From contig NZ_JAAFGM010000023.1 in the NCBI RefSeq assembly GCF_012931985.1, positions 1-56,988 on the forward strand: 56,988 bases of DNA, written 5' to 3'. The position numbers were made by a program, and so were the translations under genes. This DNA comes from Candidatus Roseilinea sp. NK_OTU-006. GTDB lineage: Bacteria > Chloroflexota > Anaerolineae > J036 > Brachytrichaceae. The notes under the pieces were generated by a model, which was not told the DNA's origin, made no database searches, and saw only the letters and a program-made list of their open reading frames with translations. How positions within the stretch are numbered: position 1 is the first letter of the stretch; each line of letters starts with the position of its first letter. Shown here one piece after another: positions 15,988 through 25,400 of the stretch.

Positions 15988-17661
15988 TCACGCCAGCGCG
16001 CGATGCACGATGCGGCCGCCGACGATGGTGAGCGCGGAGCGCGTGTTCGCGATGCTGGCCTCGAGGTCGGCGCGCGGCAGGTTGAACAGGTCGGTGTCCA
16101 GCACGACCAGGTCGGCTAGCATCCCCGGCTTGATACGGCCCTTGTCACGCTCCTGAAACTCGAAGAAAGCGCCGTCGAACGTATAGCCGGCGATGAGTTC
16201 TTCCAGCGTCAGGCGATGATCTGGGAAGTGGCTTCGCGCGTCGCTGAAGTCGAGCTTGGGTCGGGTGAGCGCGGCGCGCATGCCCTCGAACGGGTTCATG
16301 GTGACCACCGGCCAGTCGCTGCCGAACGCCATCGGCACGCCGGCGTTCAGAATCGCGCGCCAGGGGAAGCCCCACGCCCAACGCTTCGGGCCGACCAACC
16401 GGCGCCACGGATTGTCCGGATCGCTGCCGAATGCCGCATGCAGCGGTTGCACCGAAGCCAACACACGCTTGCGCTTCATGCGCGTCAGGTCCACCGGATC
16501 GAGCACCTCGATATGCTCGAGGCGATGGCGCGAGTCGCGCGGCTGGTTCAGCTTGCGCGCCAGCTCAAACGCATCCAGCGCCGCGCGCACCGCCGCGTCG
16601 CCGATGGCGTGCACGAAGATTTGCAGCTTGAGCGCATCGGCCTTGGTGATCAACCGCTTAAACTCGTCGGGATCGAAGTTGGGCCGACCGCGCTCGCCGC
16701 TGCCGTCGTCGTATGGCTCCAGCATCCAGGCCGTCTTCGACTCGATCACGCCATCGGCAAACAGTTTGACGCAGCCGGTGCGGATGAACGGTATCTCGCC
16801 TGGCTCGGCGCGCGCGTCGAGCGCCGCCCGATGGATGTCCTTCGTCTCATCCACCCAGGACTCGATCGCCGCCTCCGGCGTGCCTGGCTCGATGGTGAGC
16901 GGCACATAGATGCGCAGCGTCAGTTCGCCGCGCGCCGCGAAATCGCGATAGATCGCCAGCGACTGCGCGTCGCCATCCATGTTGTGGACGCTGGTGATGC
17001 CGTATTCGGCGCAGGCGCGCAATGCCCGGCGCAGCAATTCGTCCTCTTCTGCGCGCGTCAGGGGTGGGATCAGACGGCGGACGAAGTCCATCCCGGCTTC
17101 GCGCAGCTCGCCGGTGGCCAGGCCGTCTTCGCCCATCATCACTGCGCCGAACGACGGCTGATGTGCTGGGCCATTTAAGATGCCGGCGCGCTCCAGCGCC
17201 GCCGTATTCACCCAGGCGCTATGTCCATCGGACGCAACTAGGCAGACTGGCCTGTCCGCTACGACGGCATCCAGAACAGCGCGATGGGGCCGGCCGTCGC
17301 GGGCGAACAGACTATGCTGCCAACCACGGCCGGTGAGCCATTCGCGCTCCGGATGCGCATCGGCGAAGGCGCGCAGGCGCGCTTGCACTTCATCCACGGT
17401 GCGCGCGTCGTCCAGTTGCAGGTCGCGCAGGGCGCGCGCGCCCATCAGCAAGTGAAAGTGGCTGTCAATCAAGCCGGGTAACACCAGCCGCCGGCCGGCG
17501 TCAATCACTTGAGTATTCGGCCCAACCCAGTCGGCAGCCCCCATATCTGGGCCAACCCAGGCGATGCGGTCGCCGACGATGGCCAGCGCCTCGGCCCACG
17601 GGTCGGTGCGCACCTGCGTGTAGATACGGGCGTTGCGGAGGACGAGTGAAGCGTGTGGCAT
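15988..17661 (-). CDS. Metal-dependent amidohydrolase, YtcJ-like
   Basis: A 557-residue member of amidohydrolase family 3. The metal-binding His68 and His70 are in LPGLIDSHFHL. The later HAIGDAAV and MAFGSDWPVVTMNPFEG blocks supply the remaining ligands and the catalytic Asp. The C-terminal beta-sandwich closes with KPGMLADLVVLD. The family removes N-acyl or N-formyl groups or hydrolyses cyclic amides; the substrate is not readable here. The start at 17661 (MPHASLVLRNARIYT) is preferred over an in-frame ATG 33 bases upstream inside the acetyltransferase gene. It is last in a five-gene minus-strand operon. Confidence 0.85.
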   Translation of the reverse strand: MPHASLVLRNARIYTQVRTDPWAEALAIVGDRIAWVGPDMGAADWVGPNTQVIDAGRRLVLPGLIDSHFHLLMGARALRDLQLDDARTVDEVQARLRAFADAHPEREWLTGRGWQHSLFARDGRPHRAVLDAVVADRPVCLVASDGHSAWVNTAALERAGILNGPAHQPSFGAVMMGEDGLATGELREAGMDFVRRLIPPLTRAEEDELLRRALRACAEYGITSVHNMDGDAQSLAIYRDFAARGELTLRIYVPLTIEPGTPEAAIESWVDETKDIHRAALDARAEPGEIPFIRTGCVKLFADGVIESKTAWMLEPYDDGSGERGRPNFDPDEFKRLITKADALKLQIFVHAIGDAAVRAALDAFELARKLNQPRDSRHRLEHIEVLDPVDLTRMKRKRVLASVQPLHAAFGSDPDNPWRRLVGPKRWAWGFPWRAILNAGVPMAFGSDWPVVTMNPFEGMRAALTRPKLDFSDARSHFPDHRLTLEELIAGYTFDGAFFEFQERDKGRIKPGMLADLVVLDTDLFNLPRADLEASIANTRSALTIVGGRIVHRALA

Positions 17662-17663
17662 GG

Positions 17664-18509
17664 TCAGTCGAAGAGGTATGCGTTGTAATCGCACACGGGC
17701 TTGTAGCCGATCTTGCGATAGATGCTATTCGATGTAGGGTTCGACAGATCGGTGAAGAGCATGGCGTAGCGCTTGCCGGAATCTAGGATGAGCTGGCTGA
17801 GCCGCGCCGTTACGGCCGAAGCATAGCCGCGCCTGCGTCGTTCGGGCGGAGTGTACACCGGCCCGATCGCTCGCGCGTTGGGCGTCTCGCGGCTGCGCGC
17901 TGCCAAGGACACGGGTCGCCCGCCCTCTTCCCAAAGGAAGATGTCGCCTTCGCCAATCCGACGTTTGGCCCATTCCACCGGATCCGGATGATGGTGGTCT
18001 GGCAGAGCTTCGCGATGAAAGGCCTCGATCCACTCGGCGACGAGCGGCGCGTCATCTGCATGTGCAGCGCGAAACTCACCCGGCGGCCAACGCGGCTCGA
18101 TCACGTGGTCGAGTTGAAAGACGCGCTCATGCGTCATGCGCCTGACGGTTGCGCCAGTGAGCCTTTGCCAGATGCGCAGGAATTCGTCTGCAGCATCGCC
18201 GGGGCCGATCACACCCCGCACCTGCCAGCGATGCTCGCGCAGGTCATGCGCGATGCGCGTGAAGCCGATCTGCGCATCACCGCGCTCGGCATGTACGATC
18301 AAGCGATGCGGCGGCGTCATCAGCGCAGCAGCGACCAAGCCGCCTTCATCTTCCACGACGGCGAAGTATGGCTGTTGTTCGACGACGGGGTAAGCCCGCA
18401 ACTGCAGCGCCACGCCTAGCATCAAGTTGCTGGCCACTTCGCGCGCCTCGAGGGCGCCCTGAGTGTGCGCCAAAAACTCATCGGCGCCGGCAGGGGTGAA
18501 CAGATGCAT
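17664..18509 (-). CDS. GNAT-family N-acetyltransferase
   Basis: A 281-residue protein whose C-terminal half is a GNAT domain: AIGPVYTPPERRRRGYASAVTARLSQLIL (acetyl-CoA-binding motif with the R/Q-x-x-G-x-G/A loop), then LFTDLSNPTSNSIYRKIGYKPV. The N-terminal half resembles the first, degenerate GNAT fold of two-domain members. The acceptor is unknown. It is two bases upstream of the amidohydrolase gene and three bases downstream of the LarA-like gene, so tight co-translation is likely. Confidence 0.8.
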   Translation of the reverse strand: MHLFTPAGADEFLAHTQGALEAREVASNLMLGVALQLRAYPVVEQQPYFAVVEDEGGLVAAALMTPPHRLIVHAERGDAQIGFTRIAHDLREHRWQVRGVIGPGDAADEFLRIWQRLTGATVRRMTHERVFQLDHVIEPRWPPGEFRAAHADDAPLVAEWIEAFHREALPDHHHPDPVEWAKRRIGEGDIFLWEEGGRPVSLAARSRETPNARAIGPVYTPPERRRRGYASAVTARLSQLILDSGKRYAMLFTDLSNPTSNSIYRKIGYKPVCDYNAYLFD

Positions 18510-18512
18510 GCG

Positions 18513-19829
18513 TCAAGGTTCCATCCGCCACGGCGAAGTCATACAGCCGCTTTCGTCGAAGGCCAACGGCGTCTCGCCGAGGATGGTCAGTCGCGGATGA
18601 GCTTCGATCTGCGGACGCAGGTTGGGGCTCATCCACAAGTGCTCAACGTGGAGCGTATTGCGCGCGAAGACGAACGTCGGCTCGCGATCGGGCGGTACGC
18701 CGCAGCAGCGCACGGCCACTTCCAGTGCCCGCCGGTCATCGGCCATCGTGATCGGAATGACCGAGCGCTTGAGGCCGAAGGTCGTCGCAGTGATGGCGTT
18801 GGTGTAAGTCGCGATGAAGTCTATCTTGCGCACGGCGCGCGCCGTCGTCACGTTGGCCAGGCCAATGCCGGAGGCGTTGCCGTGCGTCGCTTCGGTCAAG
18901 TCGAGCAGCACCAGCGCGCCGATGTCGTTGCGGTCTTCCGGCTCCGGCTGGCGGTTGACCTCCAGCTTGCCGAGGACGTTGGTGTCCATACCGGTGCCGC
19001 TGATGTTCTTGCCCAATTCGCGGATCACCAAGATGTCTATGCTTTTGAACGGCAGGCTCATCATGAGCGATTTGGCCTTTTGCAGCAGGCGCGCTTCGGC
19101 CTCCGTGCCGATCTGGTCGGCAGTGAGGCCGACGATCTCGGCGGTCTCTTCGTAAGCATTCTCGAGGATGGCGATCGCGCCGCGCACGTTGGTGTTCGCC
19201 TCATAGATACGCGCCGCTGGCGCCAGGAAGCGCTGAAAACCAATCGTCCCCCAGGCGTGCATCATCTCCGCCCCGTGGCGCTTGCCCAGCCCGATCACTT
19301 CCATCTTCGACGGCCCGCTCTCCAGCTTGCCGTGAAAGTCGGTGTGCGGCTTGATCCGGCTGATGAGGATGGTGTGGTCGGCCGCTGCGCTGTGGACATC
19401 TTGGTGCAGGGCCGGGCCGCCGGGGATGCGGCCGATCTCCTTCACCTCCATCGTGATGCGGAACTCGCAGCCGATGCTCTCCTCGGTGACGCCCATGCCG
19501 GCCAGCAGCTCGCGCTGGCCTTCCGCCGTCGCTCCGCCGTGGCTGCCCATCGCTGCAACCACAAAGGGGCGTGCGCCATGCTCTTTCAGCCGATCCACGG
19601 CCGCGCGCGCAATGGTGACGATGTTCGCAATGCCGCGACTCCCCACCCCCACGGCGACGCTATCGCCGGCTTTGATCCGCGCGAGGATGCCGCTCGTTTC
19701 GAGCGCGCGGCGCGTCGCGAGGGCCGGGTCATCCACGCGCGCCCCATCGAACGCCTGACGCACTTCGAGCAACCTCGAGGGCAAAGGAGCAGGAAAGCGA
19801 AGGTGGGGAATCTGTTCGAGCAGTCGCAT
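18513..19829 (-). CDS. LarA-like racemase/epimerase homologue (DUF2088 type)
   Basis: A 438-residue protein with the LarA N-terminal fold. Residues that match the nickel-pincer cofactor site of lactate racemase can be aligned: a His in AAMGSHGGATAEG, a His in SRIKPHTDFHG, a Lys shortly after in SGPSKMEVIGLGK, and the following His in RHGAEM. LarA homologues use a nickel-pincer nucleotide for alpha-hydroxy-acid racemisation or epimerisation. No larB, larC or larE is in the window. The operon context (FAD oxidoreductase, sugar-isomerase-like TIM barrel, amidohydrolase) suggests metabolism of a hydroxy acid or sugar acid. Confidence 0.7.
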   Translation of the reverse strand: MRLLEQIPHLRFPAPLPSRLLEVRQAFDGARVDDPALATRRALETSGILARIKAGDSVAVGVGSRGIANIVTIARAAVDRLKEHGARPFVVAAMGSHGGATAEGQRELLAGMGVTEESIGCEFRITMEVKEIGRIPGGPALHQDVHSAAADHTILISRIKPHTDFHGKLESGPSKMEVIGLGKRHGAEMMHAWGTIGFQRFLAPAARIYEANTNVRGAIAILENAYEETAEIVGLTADQIGTEAEARLLQKAKSLMMSLPFKSIDILVIRELGKNISGTGMDTNVLGKLEVNRQPEPEDRNDIGALVLLDLTEATHGNASGIGLANVTTARAVRKIDFIATYTNAITATTFGLKRSVIPITMADDRRALEVAVRCCGVPPDREPTFVFARNTLHVEHLWMSPNLRPQIEAHPRLTILGETPLAFDESGCMTSPWRMEP

Positions 19830-19862
19830 CGCGCAGTCTGTATCGGGACGGGACTTTGATGA

Positions 19863-21356
19863 TTATAGGCCGGATGCCGATCGCTCGGTCGGCGATCGGC
19901 ATCGGCCATCTGAGTTTTTGACCATCGCCCCCATTCGCTTCAGCGCCAGCCGGGCCGCATGATAGCCGCACATCCCGTGCACCCCCCCGCCTGGCGGCGT
20001 GGAGGACGAGCAGAGATAGAGTCCCGCTACCGGCGTGGCGTAGGGCGGTTGATGCAGCGTCGGGCGCGTGTAGAGCTGGCGCAGGTCTTGCGCGCCGCCG
20101 TTGATGTCCCCGCCGATATAGTTGGCGTTGTAACGCTCCATCGCAGCGGGGTTCATCACATGGCGCGCCAGGATGCGTTCGCGGAAGCCCGGCGCAAACC
20201 GTTCGATCTGCGCCTCGATGCACTCGGTCATGTCCACCGTTGAACCATGCGGCACGTGGCAATAGGCCCAGCAGGTATGACCGCCGGCCGGCGCGCGGCT
20301 GGGGTCGAAGAGGGTATGCTGCGCCAGAAGCACGAACGGCCGCTCCGGGTGCCGGCCGCGCATGATCTCTCGCTCGCCCTCGGCGATCTCGTCCAGTGTG
20401 CCACCCAGGTGCACCGTTGCGGCGCGCGCGCACTCCGGCGCTTTCCACGGGATCGGCCCGTCGAGCGCATAGTCCACCTTGAAGGCGCCCGCGCCATAGC
20501 GATAGCGCATCAGTTGGCGGCGGTAGCCGGCCGGCAGACGGTCGCCCGCGATGCGCGCGAGCTGGCGCGGGGTCACGTCGAGCAGCGTCGCGCGCGCCGG
20601 TGGCAACTCGCGCAGCGACTCCACCCGCCAGCCGGTGACGACCTCGCCGCCCATCGCCCTGAAATGCTGAGCCAGGGCGTCGGCGATGCGCTGCGAGCCG
20701 CCTTGCGCCATCGGCCACCCCACGGCGTGCGCGCTCGCGCCCAGCACCAGCCCAAACGCCGCAGTGACCGGCGCATCGAGCGGCAGAACAGAATGCGCCG
20801 CCAGACCGGCGAACAGCGCGCGGGCCGCCTCGCCGCGAAAGCAGAACTTGGCCAGCGCGCGCGCCGGCCAAACAGCGCGCAACCCAAAACGCGCCAGCGG
20901 CGCGAAGTGATGCGGCGGCAAAGGCAGCGGCCCGAGCACATCCTCGACCAGCGCATCCCACGCCTCCACCAGCGGCGCCATCAGCCGGCGATAGGCCGGC
21001 CCGTCCGCCCCCAGGCGCTCAGCCGTAGCGTCAAGCGAGCGCTCGGCGACCGCCGCGCGGCCGTCGTCGAAGGGATGCGCAAACGGCACCGACGGATGAA
21101 CCCAATTCAGGCCGTATTGTTCCAGCGGCAGCGTGCGAAAGCGCGGCGAAGAGACGCCTAGCGGGTGAATGGCCGAGCAGATGTCGTGGACGAATCCGGG
21201 CAGCGTCAGCGCGGCCGAGCGGCACCCGCCGCCCACGGTTTCAGCGGCCTCAATCAGCAATACGGCGCAGCCGGCTTCGGCCAGCGTGATCGCCGCAGCT
21301 AGGCCGTTCGGCCCTGCGCCGACCACCACAGCATCGTAGCGCGCCTTGCTGCTCAT
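19863..21356 (-). CDS. FAD-dependent oxidoreductase, phytoene-desaturase-like
   Basis: A 497-residue flavoprotein. The dinucleotide-binding motif is at the N-terminus (DAVVVGAGPNGLAAAITLAEAG, then LLIEAAETVGGGCRSA). The C-terminal FAD-contact block reads GLYLCSSSTPPGGGVHGMCGYHAA. It belongs to the CrtI/amine-oxidase clan, in the group often annotated NAD(P)/FAD-dependent oxidoreductase; the usual carotenoid genes (crtB, crtE) are not nearby. The ATG at 21356 (MSSKARYDAVVV) is chosen because the upstream extension is antisense-like and unlike the family. Confidence 0.82.
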   Translation of the reverse strand: MSSKARYDAVVVGAGPNGLAAAITLAEAGCAVLLIEAAETVGGGCRSAALTLPGFVHDICSAIHPLGVSSPRFRTLPLEQYGLNWVHPSVPFAHPFDDGRAAVAERSLDATAERLGADGPAYRRLMAPLVEAWDALVEDVLGPLPLPPHHFAPLARFGLRAVWPARALAKFCFRGEAARALFAGLAAHSVLPLDAPVTAAFGLVLGASAHAVGWPMAQGGSQRIADALAQHFRAMGGEVVTGWRVESLRELPPARATLLDVTPRQLARIAGDRLPAGYRRQLMRYRYGAGAFKVDYALDGPIPWKAPECARAATVHLGGTLDEIAEGEREIMRGRHPERPFVLLAQHTLFDPSRAPAGGHTCWAYCHVPHGSTVDMTECIEAQIERFAPGFRERILARHVMNPAAMERYNANYIGGDINGGAQDLRQLYTRPTLHQPPYATPVAGLYLCSSSTPPGGGVHGMCGYHAARLALKRMGAMVKNSDGRCRSPTERSASGL

Positions 21357-21384
21357 AGCGAGGATGACGCCTGGCCGAAAGCGA

Positions 21385-22296
21385 TCACCGGCCGAAGTAC
21401 TCTTCCCGCATGCGGCGCAGAAAGAGGAGCGAGTCGCGCATTTCGTCCATCCCGTCCAGGCCATCTTCGATGCTGATCCAGCGCGCGTAGTCCATCTCGC
21501 GCAGGATACGAAAGATGGCGTGATAGTCGTTCAGCCCTCTGCCGATGACGCCATGGCGCAGATGCGGGGAATAGCCCAGCGTGCCATCGTGTTGTCGCAG
21601 GTCGTCCAGCGTCACACCTTCCGCCAGGTAACGATCGCTGGCGTGCATGCTCACCACGCGGTCTTTCACCGCTTGCAGCAGCGCGATGGGATCATCGCCG
21701 GCGACGATCGCGTTGGACGGGTCATATTGCACGCCGAAGTGCGTCCGCTCCGGGATAGCGTTCACGATGCGCAGAAATACATCTTTCTTCTGCGCAAATT
21801 CGGGGTAGCGCCAAGCGCCGTCTTTGTAGTGATTCTCCATCCCCAGCACCACATCGTATTCTTTCGCAATCGGAATCAAGCGCATGATAGCGTCCACCAC
21901 CCATTCGATGCCTTGTTCAAGCGGCACTTCAGGATAGCGCTGGCCGCTGAGCACGCGACAGGTTGCGCCCGGCCCGCCAAGCCGTCGCGTAATGCGCATC
22001 ATCTCGACCTCGTGATCGAAGGCGCGCCGGCGCATGTCGGCGTCGGGGTGCGTGAAGTCGGGCGAACAGCACATCATCGGCATCGAGAAGCCGGCCTTGC
22101 TGATGGCCTCGCCGACGCTGTCGAGATACGCGTCGTCATGACTCTCCAGGAAGCCTTCGTATAACTCCAACCCCTCCGCCGGCAACGCCTTCGCCATCTC
22201 GATCCAGTCGAACAGCGACATCGTCCGCTTGAAGGCGATCTCCTCGATGTAGCACTTGGGAAACGCCGCGAGGCGAGGGAAGCGCTCGGTCGTCAT
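21385..22296 (-). CDS. Sugar phosphate isomerase/epimerase-like TIM barrel
   Basis: A 303-residue AP-endonuclease-2/xylose-isomerase-like protein. Putative metal ligands sit in VVLGMENHYKDG, FGVQYDPSNAIVAGDDP, VVSMHASDRY and WISIEDGLDGMDEM. Substrates of such proteins include ketoses, inosose and hydroxypyruvate. It is first in a minus-strand operon reaching 15988. A TAAACT box at 22309-22304 lies seven bases before the ATG, with no ribosome site, which again suggests a leaderless start. Confidence 0.82.
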   Translation of the reverse strand: MTTERFPRLAAFPKCYIEEIAFKRTMSLFDWIEMAKALPAEGLELYEGFLESHDDAYLDSVGEAISKAGFSMPMMCCSPDFTHPDADMRRRAFDHEVEMMRITRRLGGPGATCRVLSGQRYPEVPLEQGIEWVVDAIMRLIPIAKEYDVVLGMENHYKDGAWRYPEFAQKKDVFLRIVNAIPERTHFGVQYDPSNAIVAGDDPIALLQAVKDRVVSMHASDRYLAEGVTLDDLRQHDGTLGYSPHLRHGVIGRGLNDYHAIFRILREMDYARWISIEDGLDGMDEMRDSLLFLRRMREEYFGR

Positions 22297-22502
22297 GCGG
22301 TAGAGTTTAGCCGGATCGCCGCTTGCGTTTGACGTTGGTCAGCGTGAAACCGCAGGGGCGTGTCCGAGGCCATCGCCAAGTTGCGTGTTGCCGGCGTGCT
22401 CCGCGCGGGATTGCCGGCAGCCGTGCGCTGTGGGCCTTCGGAATCGCGCGCGCCTGCAGGCGAAACGGTAGCGCGTGGCGCCGGCGGATAATAGGGGCGC
22501 CG

Positions 22503-23147
22503 ATGGATGCGCTGAACCTAGATGCCGTGCGCCGCGCAATGCAACAGCCGCTGCCTGGATGGGCAGCGCAGTCGCGCATGGCGCCGCCGGGCCTCGCCAA
22601 CCCCGTGGCGCGCGAGGCCGCGCCGCGCCAGGCCGGCGTGCTACTGCTGCTGTATCCGCGCGACGGCGCGCTGCACTTTGTGCTGACGCGGCGCGCGGAT
22701 TGTCTGGGCAATCACGGCGGGCAAATCTCGCTGCCAGGCGGCCGACGCGAACTGGGCGACGCTGACTTCGTGGCCACCGCGCTGCGCGAAGGACGCGAAG
22801 AGTTAGGCGCCGCGCTGGAGGACGTCGAGCTGCTGGGGGCGCTCACGGCTTTGTATGTGCCGCCGAGCCACTTCGTCATCCATCCGGCCGTCGCCTACGC
22901 GCCGACGCGGCCGGACTTTCGCCCCAACGCGAACGAAGTAGCCGAGGTGATCGAAGTGCCGCTGCGCGACCTGCTCGATCCAACACGACGGGGCGCGGAG
23001 CTGCGTCCGCTAGTCAGCCTGGGTGGTTTGCTAAGGATGACGCCTCACTACCAATTCGGCGCGCACAAGGTGTGGGGCGCGACGGCGATGGTGCTCAGCG
23101 AATTTGAAGCCTTGCTGCACCACAACCGGGAAGGGGAGGCGACTTGA
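22503..23147 (+). CDS. CoA pyrophosphatase-type Nudix hydrolase
   Basis: A 214-residue Nudix protein. Upstream of the Nudix box is the UPF0035/CoA motif (LTRRADCLGNHGGQISLPGG), which marks enzymes that cleave CoA or acyl-CoA to phosphopantetheine and 3',5'-ADP. The box itself reads REGREELG. The GATAAT sequence at 22487-22492 lies ten bases before the chosen ATG. The longer upstream frame is Arg-rich and not family-like. Confidence 0.87.
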   Translation: MDALNLDAVRRAMQQPLPGWAAQSRMAPPGLANPVAREAAPRQAGVLLLLYPRDGALHFVLTRRADCLGNHGGQISLPGGRRELGDADFVATALREGREELGAALEDVELLGALTALYVPPSHFVIHPAVAYAPTRPDFRPNANEVAEVIEVPLRDLLDPTRRGAELRPLVSLGGLLRMTPHYQFGAHKVWGATAMVLSEFEALLHHNREGEAT

Positions 23148-23231
23148 GCCATGCGTCGAGCTTGGCTTGCAGGATGAGGCGCGCGCCGATTCCAGCGCGC
23201 CCGCGGCGGACGGCTGGACGGGTTGCGCCGA

Positions 23232-23561
23232 CTACTCGTCCGGCTCGCACGTCAGCATGAGCGGGAAGCCCTCCAGCCGTGCGGCGAAGATGGCCTGGCC
23301 GACCAGCCGCTCTGCCTCGCTGCGCGGGCGCACGCACACCAGCGCGATCCCCTCGGTGTGCGTGAGCCAGGCGATGTGCTCGGCGATCTCGCGCGAGAGC
23401 TTGAAGATCGTCTGCAACATGCGCTCTACGAACTCAAACGTCGTCACATCGTCGTTGTGGATCAGCACGCGCCACGGCGGCTCAACCCACACCATTTCGT
23501 CGGCGATGACATCGGTTTCGCTTTCGCGCTCGCGGTTGGGCAGTCGAATCGGCTCGTCCAC
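23232..23561 (-). CDS. clpS: Clp protease adaptor ClpS
   Basis: Adaptor that delivers N-degron substrates to ClpAP or ClpCP. The 109-residue protein has an N-terminal tail followed by the ClpS core: [21 protein letters not shown] with the conserved NDD substrate-pocket residues, then [16 protein letters not shown]. It starts with GTG at 23561; a TATAAT on the minus strand at 23578-23573 is 11 bases upstream. No clp ATPase or leucyl transferase gene is adjacent. Confidence 0.93.
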   Translation of the reverse strand: MDEPIRLPNRERESETDVIADEMVWVEPPWRVLIHNDDVTTFEFVERMLQTIFKLSREIAEHIAWLTHTEGIALVCVRPRSEAERLVGQAIFAARLEGFPLMLTCEPDE

Positions 23562-23627
23562 GTCCGAGCAAAATTATAAAAACTCCCTTGGGCATGGGCG
23601 AAGGCGCCGCCTTCTTCTCTCCTCTGC

Positions 23628-25400
23628 TTACGCCTTGCGCGCCGATAGGGCCTGCTCGTTGACGCGCTCGATGGCGATCACGCTGACTAGCGTGACGAGC
23701 ATCATCAGCGTGCTCATCGCCAGCGCCTGGCCGTAGTTCAGCGCGCCGGGTTGTCCGAGGAAGCGATAGATCACCATCGGCATCGTAGGATATTCCGGGC
23801 GCGCGATGAGCAGCGAAGCGCCGAATTCCCCCAACGAGACGGTGAACGCGAAGATCGCCGCAGCAATGAACGGCGGCGCCAGCAGTGGTAGGTCCACGTA
23901 GCGCAGCGCCTGCAACGGGCCGGCGCCCAGACCACGCGCCGCTTCGCGCAGGCGCGGGTCGAGCGCACGGATGGCCGGCACCAATGCGCGCGCGACGAAC
24001 GGCAGCGCGATGAGCGTATGCGCTAGCGGCAACAGTGCGACCGACGTGCGCAGTTCAAGCGGCGGCCGATCGAAGGCCACCAGGAAGCCCAACCCCAGCG
24101 TCGCCGCGCTGGTCCCCAACGGTAGCAACAGCAGCGCGTCGAGCGATTGCGCCAGGCGCGCCGCGCCGCCGGCCGCTGAGCGGCTGCCCTGCGCAATGGC
24201 GTAGCTCAGCGGCACACCGAGCAGCATCGCCAGCGTCGCCGTAGCGCCGGCAAAGAACAACGAGTTGCGGATCGCCGTCTGGGGTGGGACGAAGAACAGC
24301 GACCCGCGCGGATTCTCGCTCAGCGCTGCGTAATAACGCAGCGGGTCGCTCCCTGATAGGTCTAGCGAACGCCAGGCCAGCGTGGCCAGGGGCAGGCCCA
24401 AGACGAGGATGATGAACGCCAGGCTGCCGGCGACGAGCGCGCGCGCCGCCGGACTGTTGACCGGCCGGCGGATGTCATCGGCTGGGCGCGCGGCTAGCGG
24501 TGCGCCGGCGCGCGTCTCCAGGCGCGCCGAAGCCCAACCCACGAGCAATGTGACAACGATCTGCACGATGGCCAGGGACGTGGCTACGTCCAGGCGCAGC
24601 AATTGCGCGGTCTGTCGGTAAATCTCCACCTCCAGCGTGGCGAAGCGCGCGCCGCCCAGGATCAGCACCACGCCGAAGCTGGTGAAGGTGAACAGGAAGG
24701 TCAGCGCTGCCGCCGCGCCGACCGACGGCATGGCCACGGGCAACGTGACGTGGCGAAAGGTCTGCCAACGGTTCGCGCCCAGCCCGGCGGCGGCTTCCTC
24801 CATGCTCGGATCGAAGGCGGCGAGGAAACCGCCCACCAGCCGGAGCACCACGGCGACGTTGTAGAACACATGCGCGAGCAGGATCATCGGCAGCGTGCCC
24901 ATCAACTGTATGGGCGGCTGTTCGAGGCCGAACGCGGTTTGCAGCGCGCTGTTCAGCGCGCCGCGCGGGCCGAGCAGCGCGCTAAACGCCGCCGCAACGA
25001 CTACCGTGGGCATGACGAACGGCGCCACAGCCAGCGCGCGCCATAGGCGCTGGCCGGCGAAGCGATAGCGGGCGAAGGCCAGAGCAATCGGGATGCCGGC
25101 CAGGAGCGTGAGCGCGGTGGAGAGCGCCGCCTGGCCCGCGCTGAATCCCAGCGCGCGCAGATGCGCCGGGTCGCGCAGCACCGTCAGCGGGGTTGCCCCT
25201 CGGCTGATTTCGCTGGGGGTAAACGAGACGCGCGCGATCTCAATGAGCGGCCAGGCGAAGAAGACGGCGAGGAAGACGAGCGCCGGCGAAGCGATGAGGA
25301 GGGGAGCGATCGCCGATTGAGGCCGAGCGCGCAGAGTCGCCGATCGCCCCCATTGCCCAGGGCTCACTTGAGGACGAGCTGCGTCCACGTCTCGATCCAC
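23628..25400 (-). CDS. thiP: Thiamine ABC transporter permease (ThiP type)
   Basis: A 590-residue inner-membrane permease made of two fused binding-protein-dependent transport halves with about 12 helices. Each half has an EAA loop (EEAAAGLGANRWQTFRHVTLP and REAARGLGAGPLQALRYVDLP) that contacts the ATPase. It follows thiB with a 37-base overlap; a later start is possible. Thiamine assignment rests on the TPP riboswitch and thiamine pyrophosphokinase upstream. No ThiQ ATPase gene follows: the next gene, clpS, is unrelated. Confidence 0.85.
   Translation of the reverse strand: MDRDVDAARPQVSPGQWGRSATLRARPQSAIAPLLIASPALVFLAVFFAWPLIEIARVSFTPSEISRGATPLTVLRDPAHLRALGFSAGQAALSTALTLLAGIPIALAFARYRFAGQRLWRALAVAPFVMPTVVVAAAFSALLGPRGALNSALQTAFGLEQPPIQLMGTLPMILLAHVFYNVAVVLRLVGGFLAAFDPSMEEAAAGLGANRWQTFRHVTLPVAMPSVGAAAALTFLFTFTSFGVVLILGGARFATLEVEIYRQTAQLLRLDVATSLAIVQIVVTLLVGWASARLETRAGAPLAARPADDIRRPVNSPAARALVAGSLAFIILVLGLPLATLAWRSLDLSGSDPLRYYAALSENPRGSLFFVPPQTAIRNSLFFAGATATLAMLLGVPLSYAIAQGSRSAAGGAARLAQSLDALLLLPLGTSAATLGLGFLVAFDRPPLELRTSVALLPLAHTLIALPFVARALVPAIRALDPRLREAARGLGAGPLQALRYVDLPLLAPPFIAAAIFAFTVSLGEFGASLLIARPEYPTMPMVIYRFLGQPGALNYGQALAMSTLMMLVTLVSVIAIERVNEQALSARKA

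Noticed and set aside
19863-21356. Carotenoid biosynthesis cluster
   Set aside because: The FAD enzyme is CrtI-like in fold only; no phytoene synthase or other carotenoid gene is nearby and the operon partners point elsewhere.
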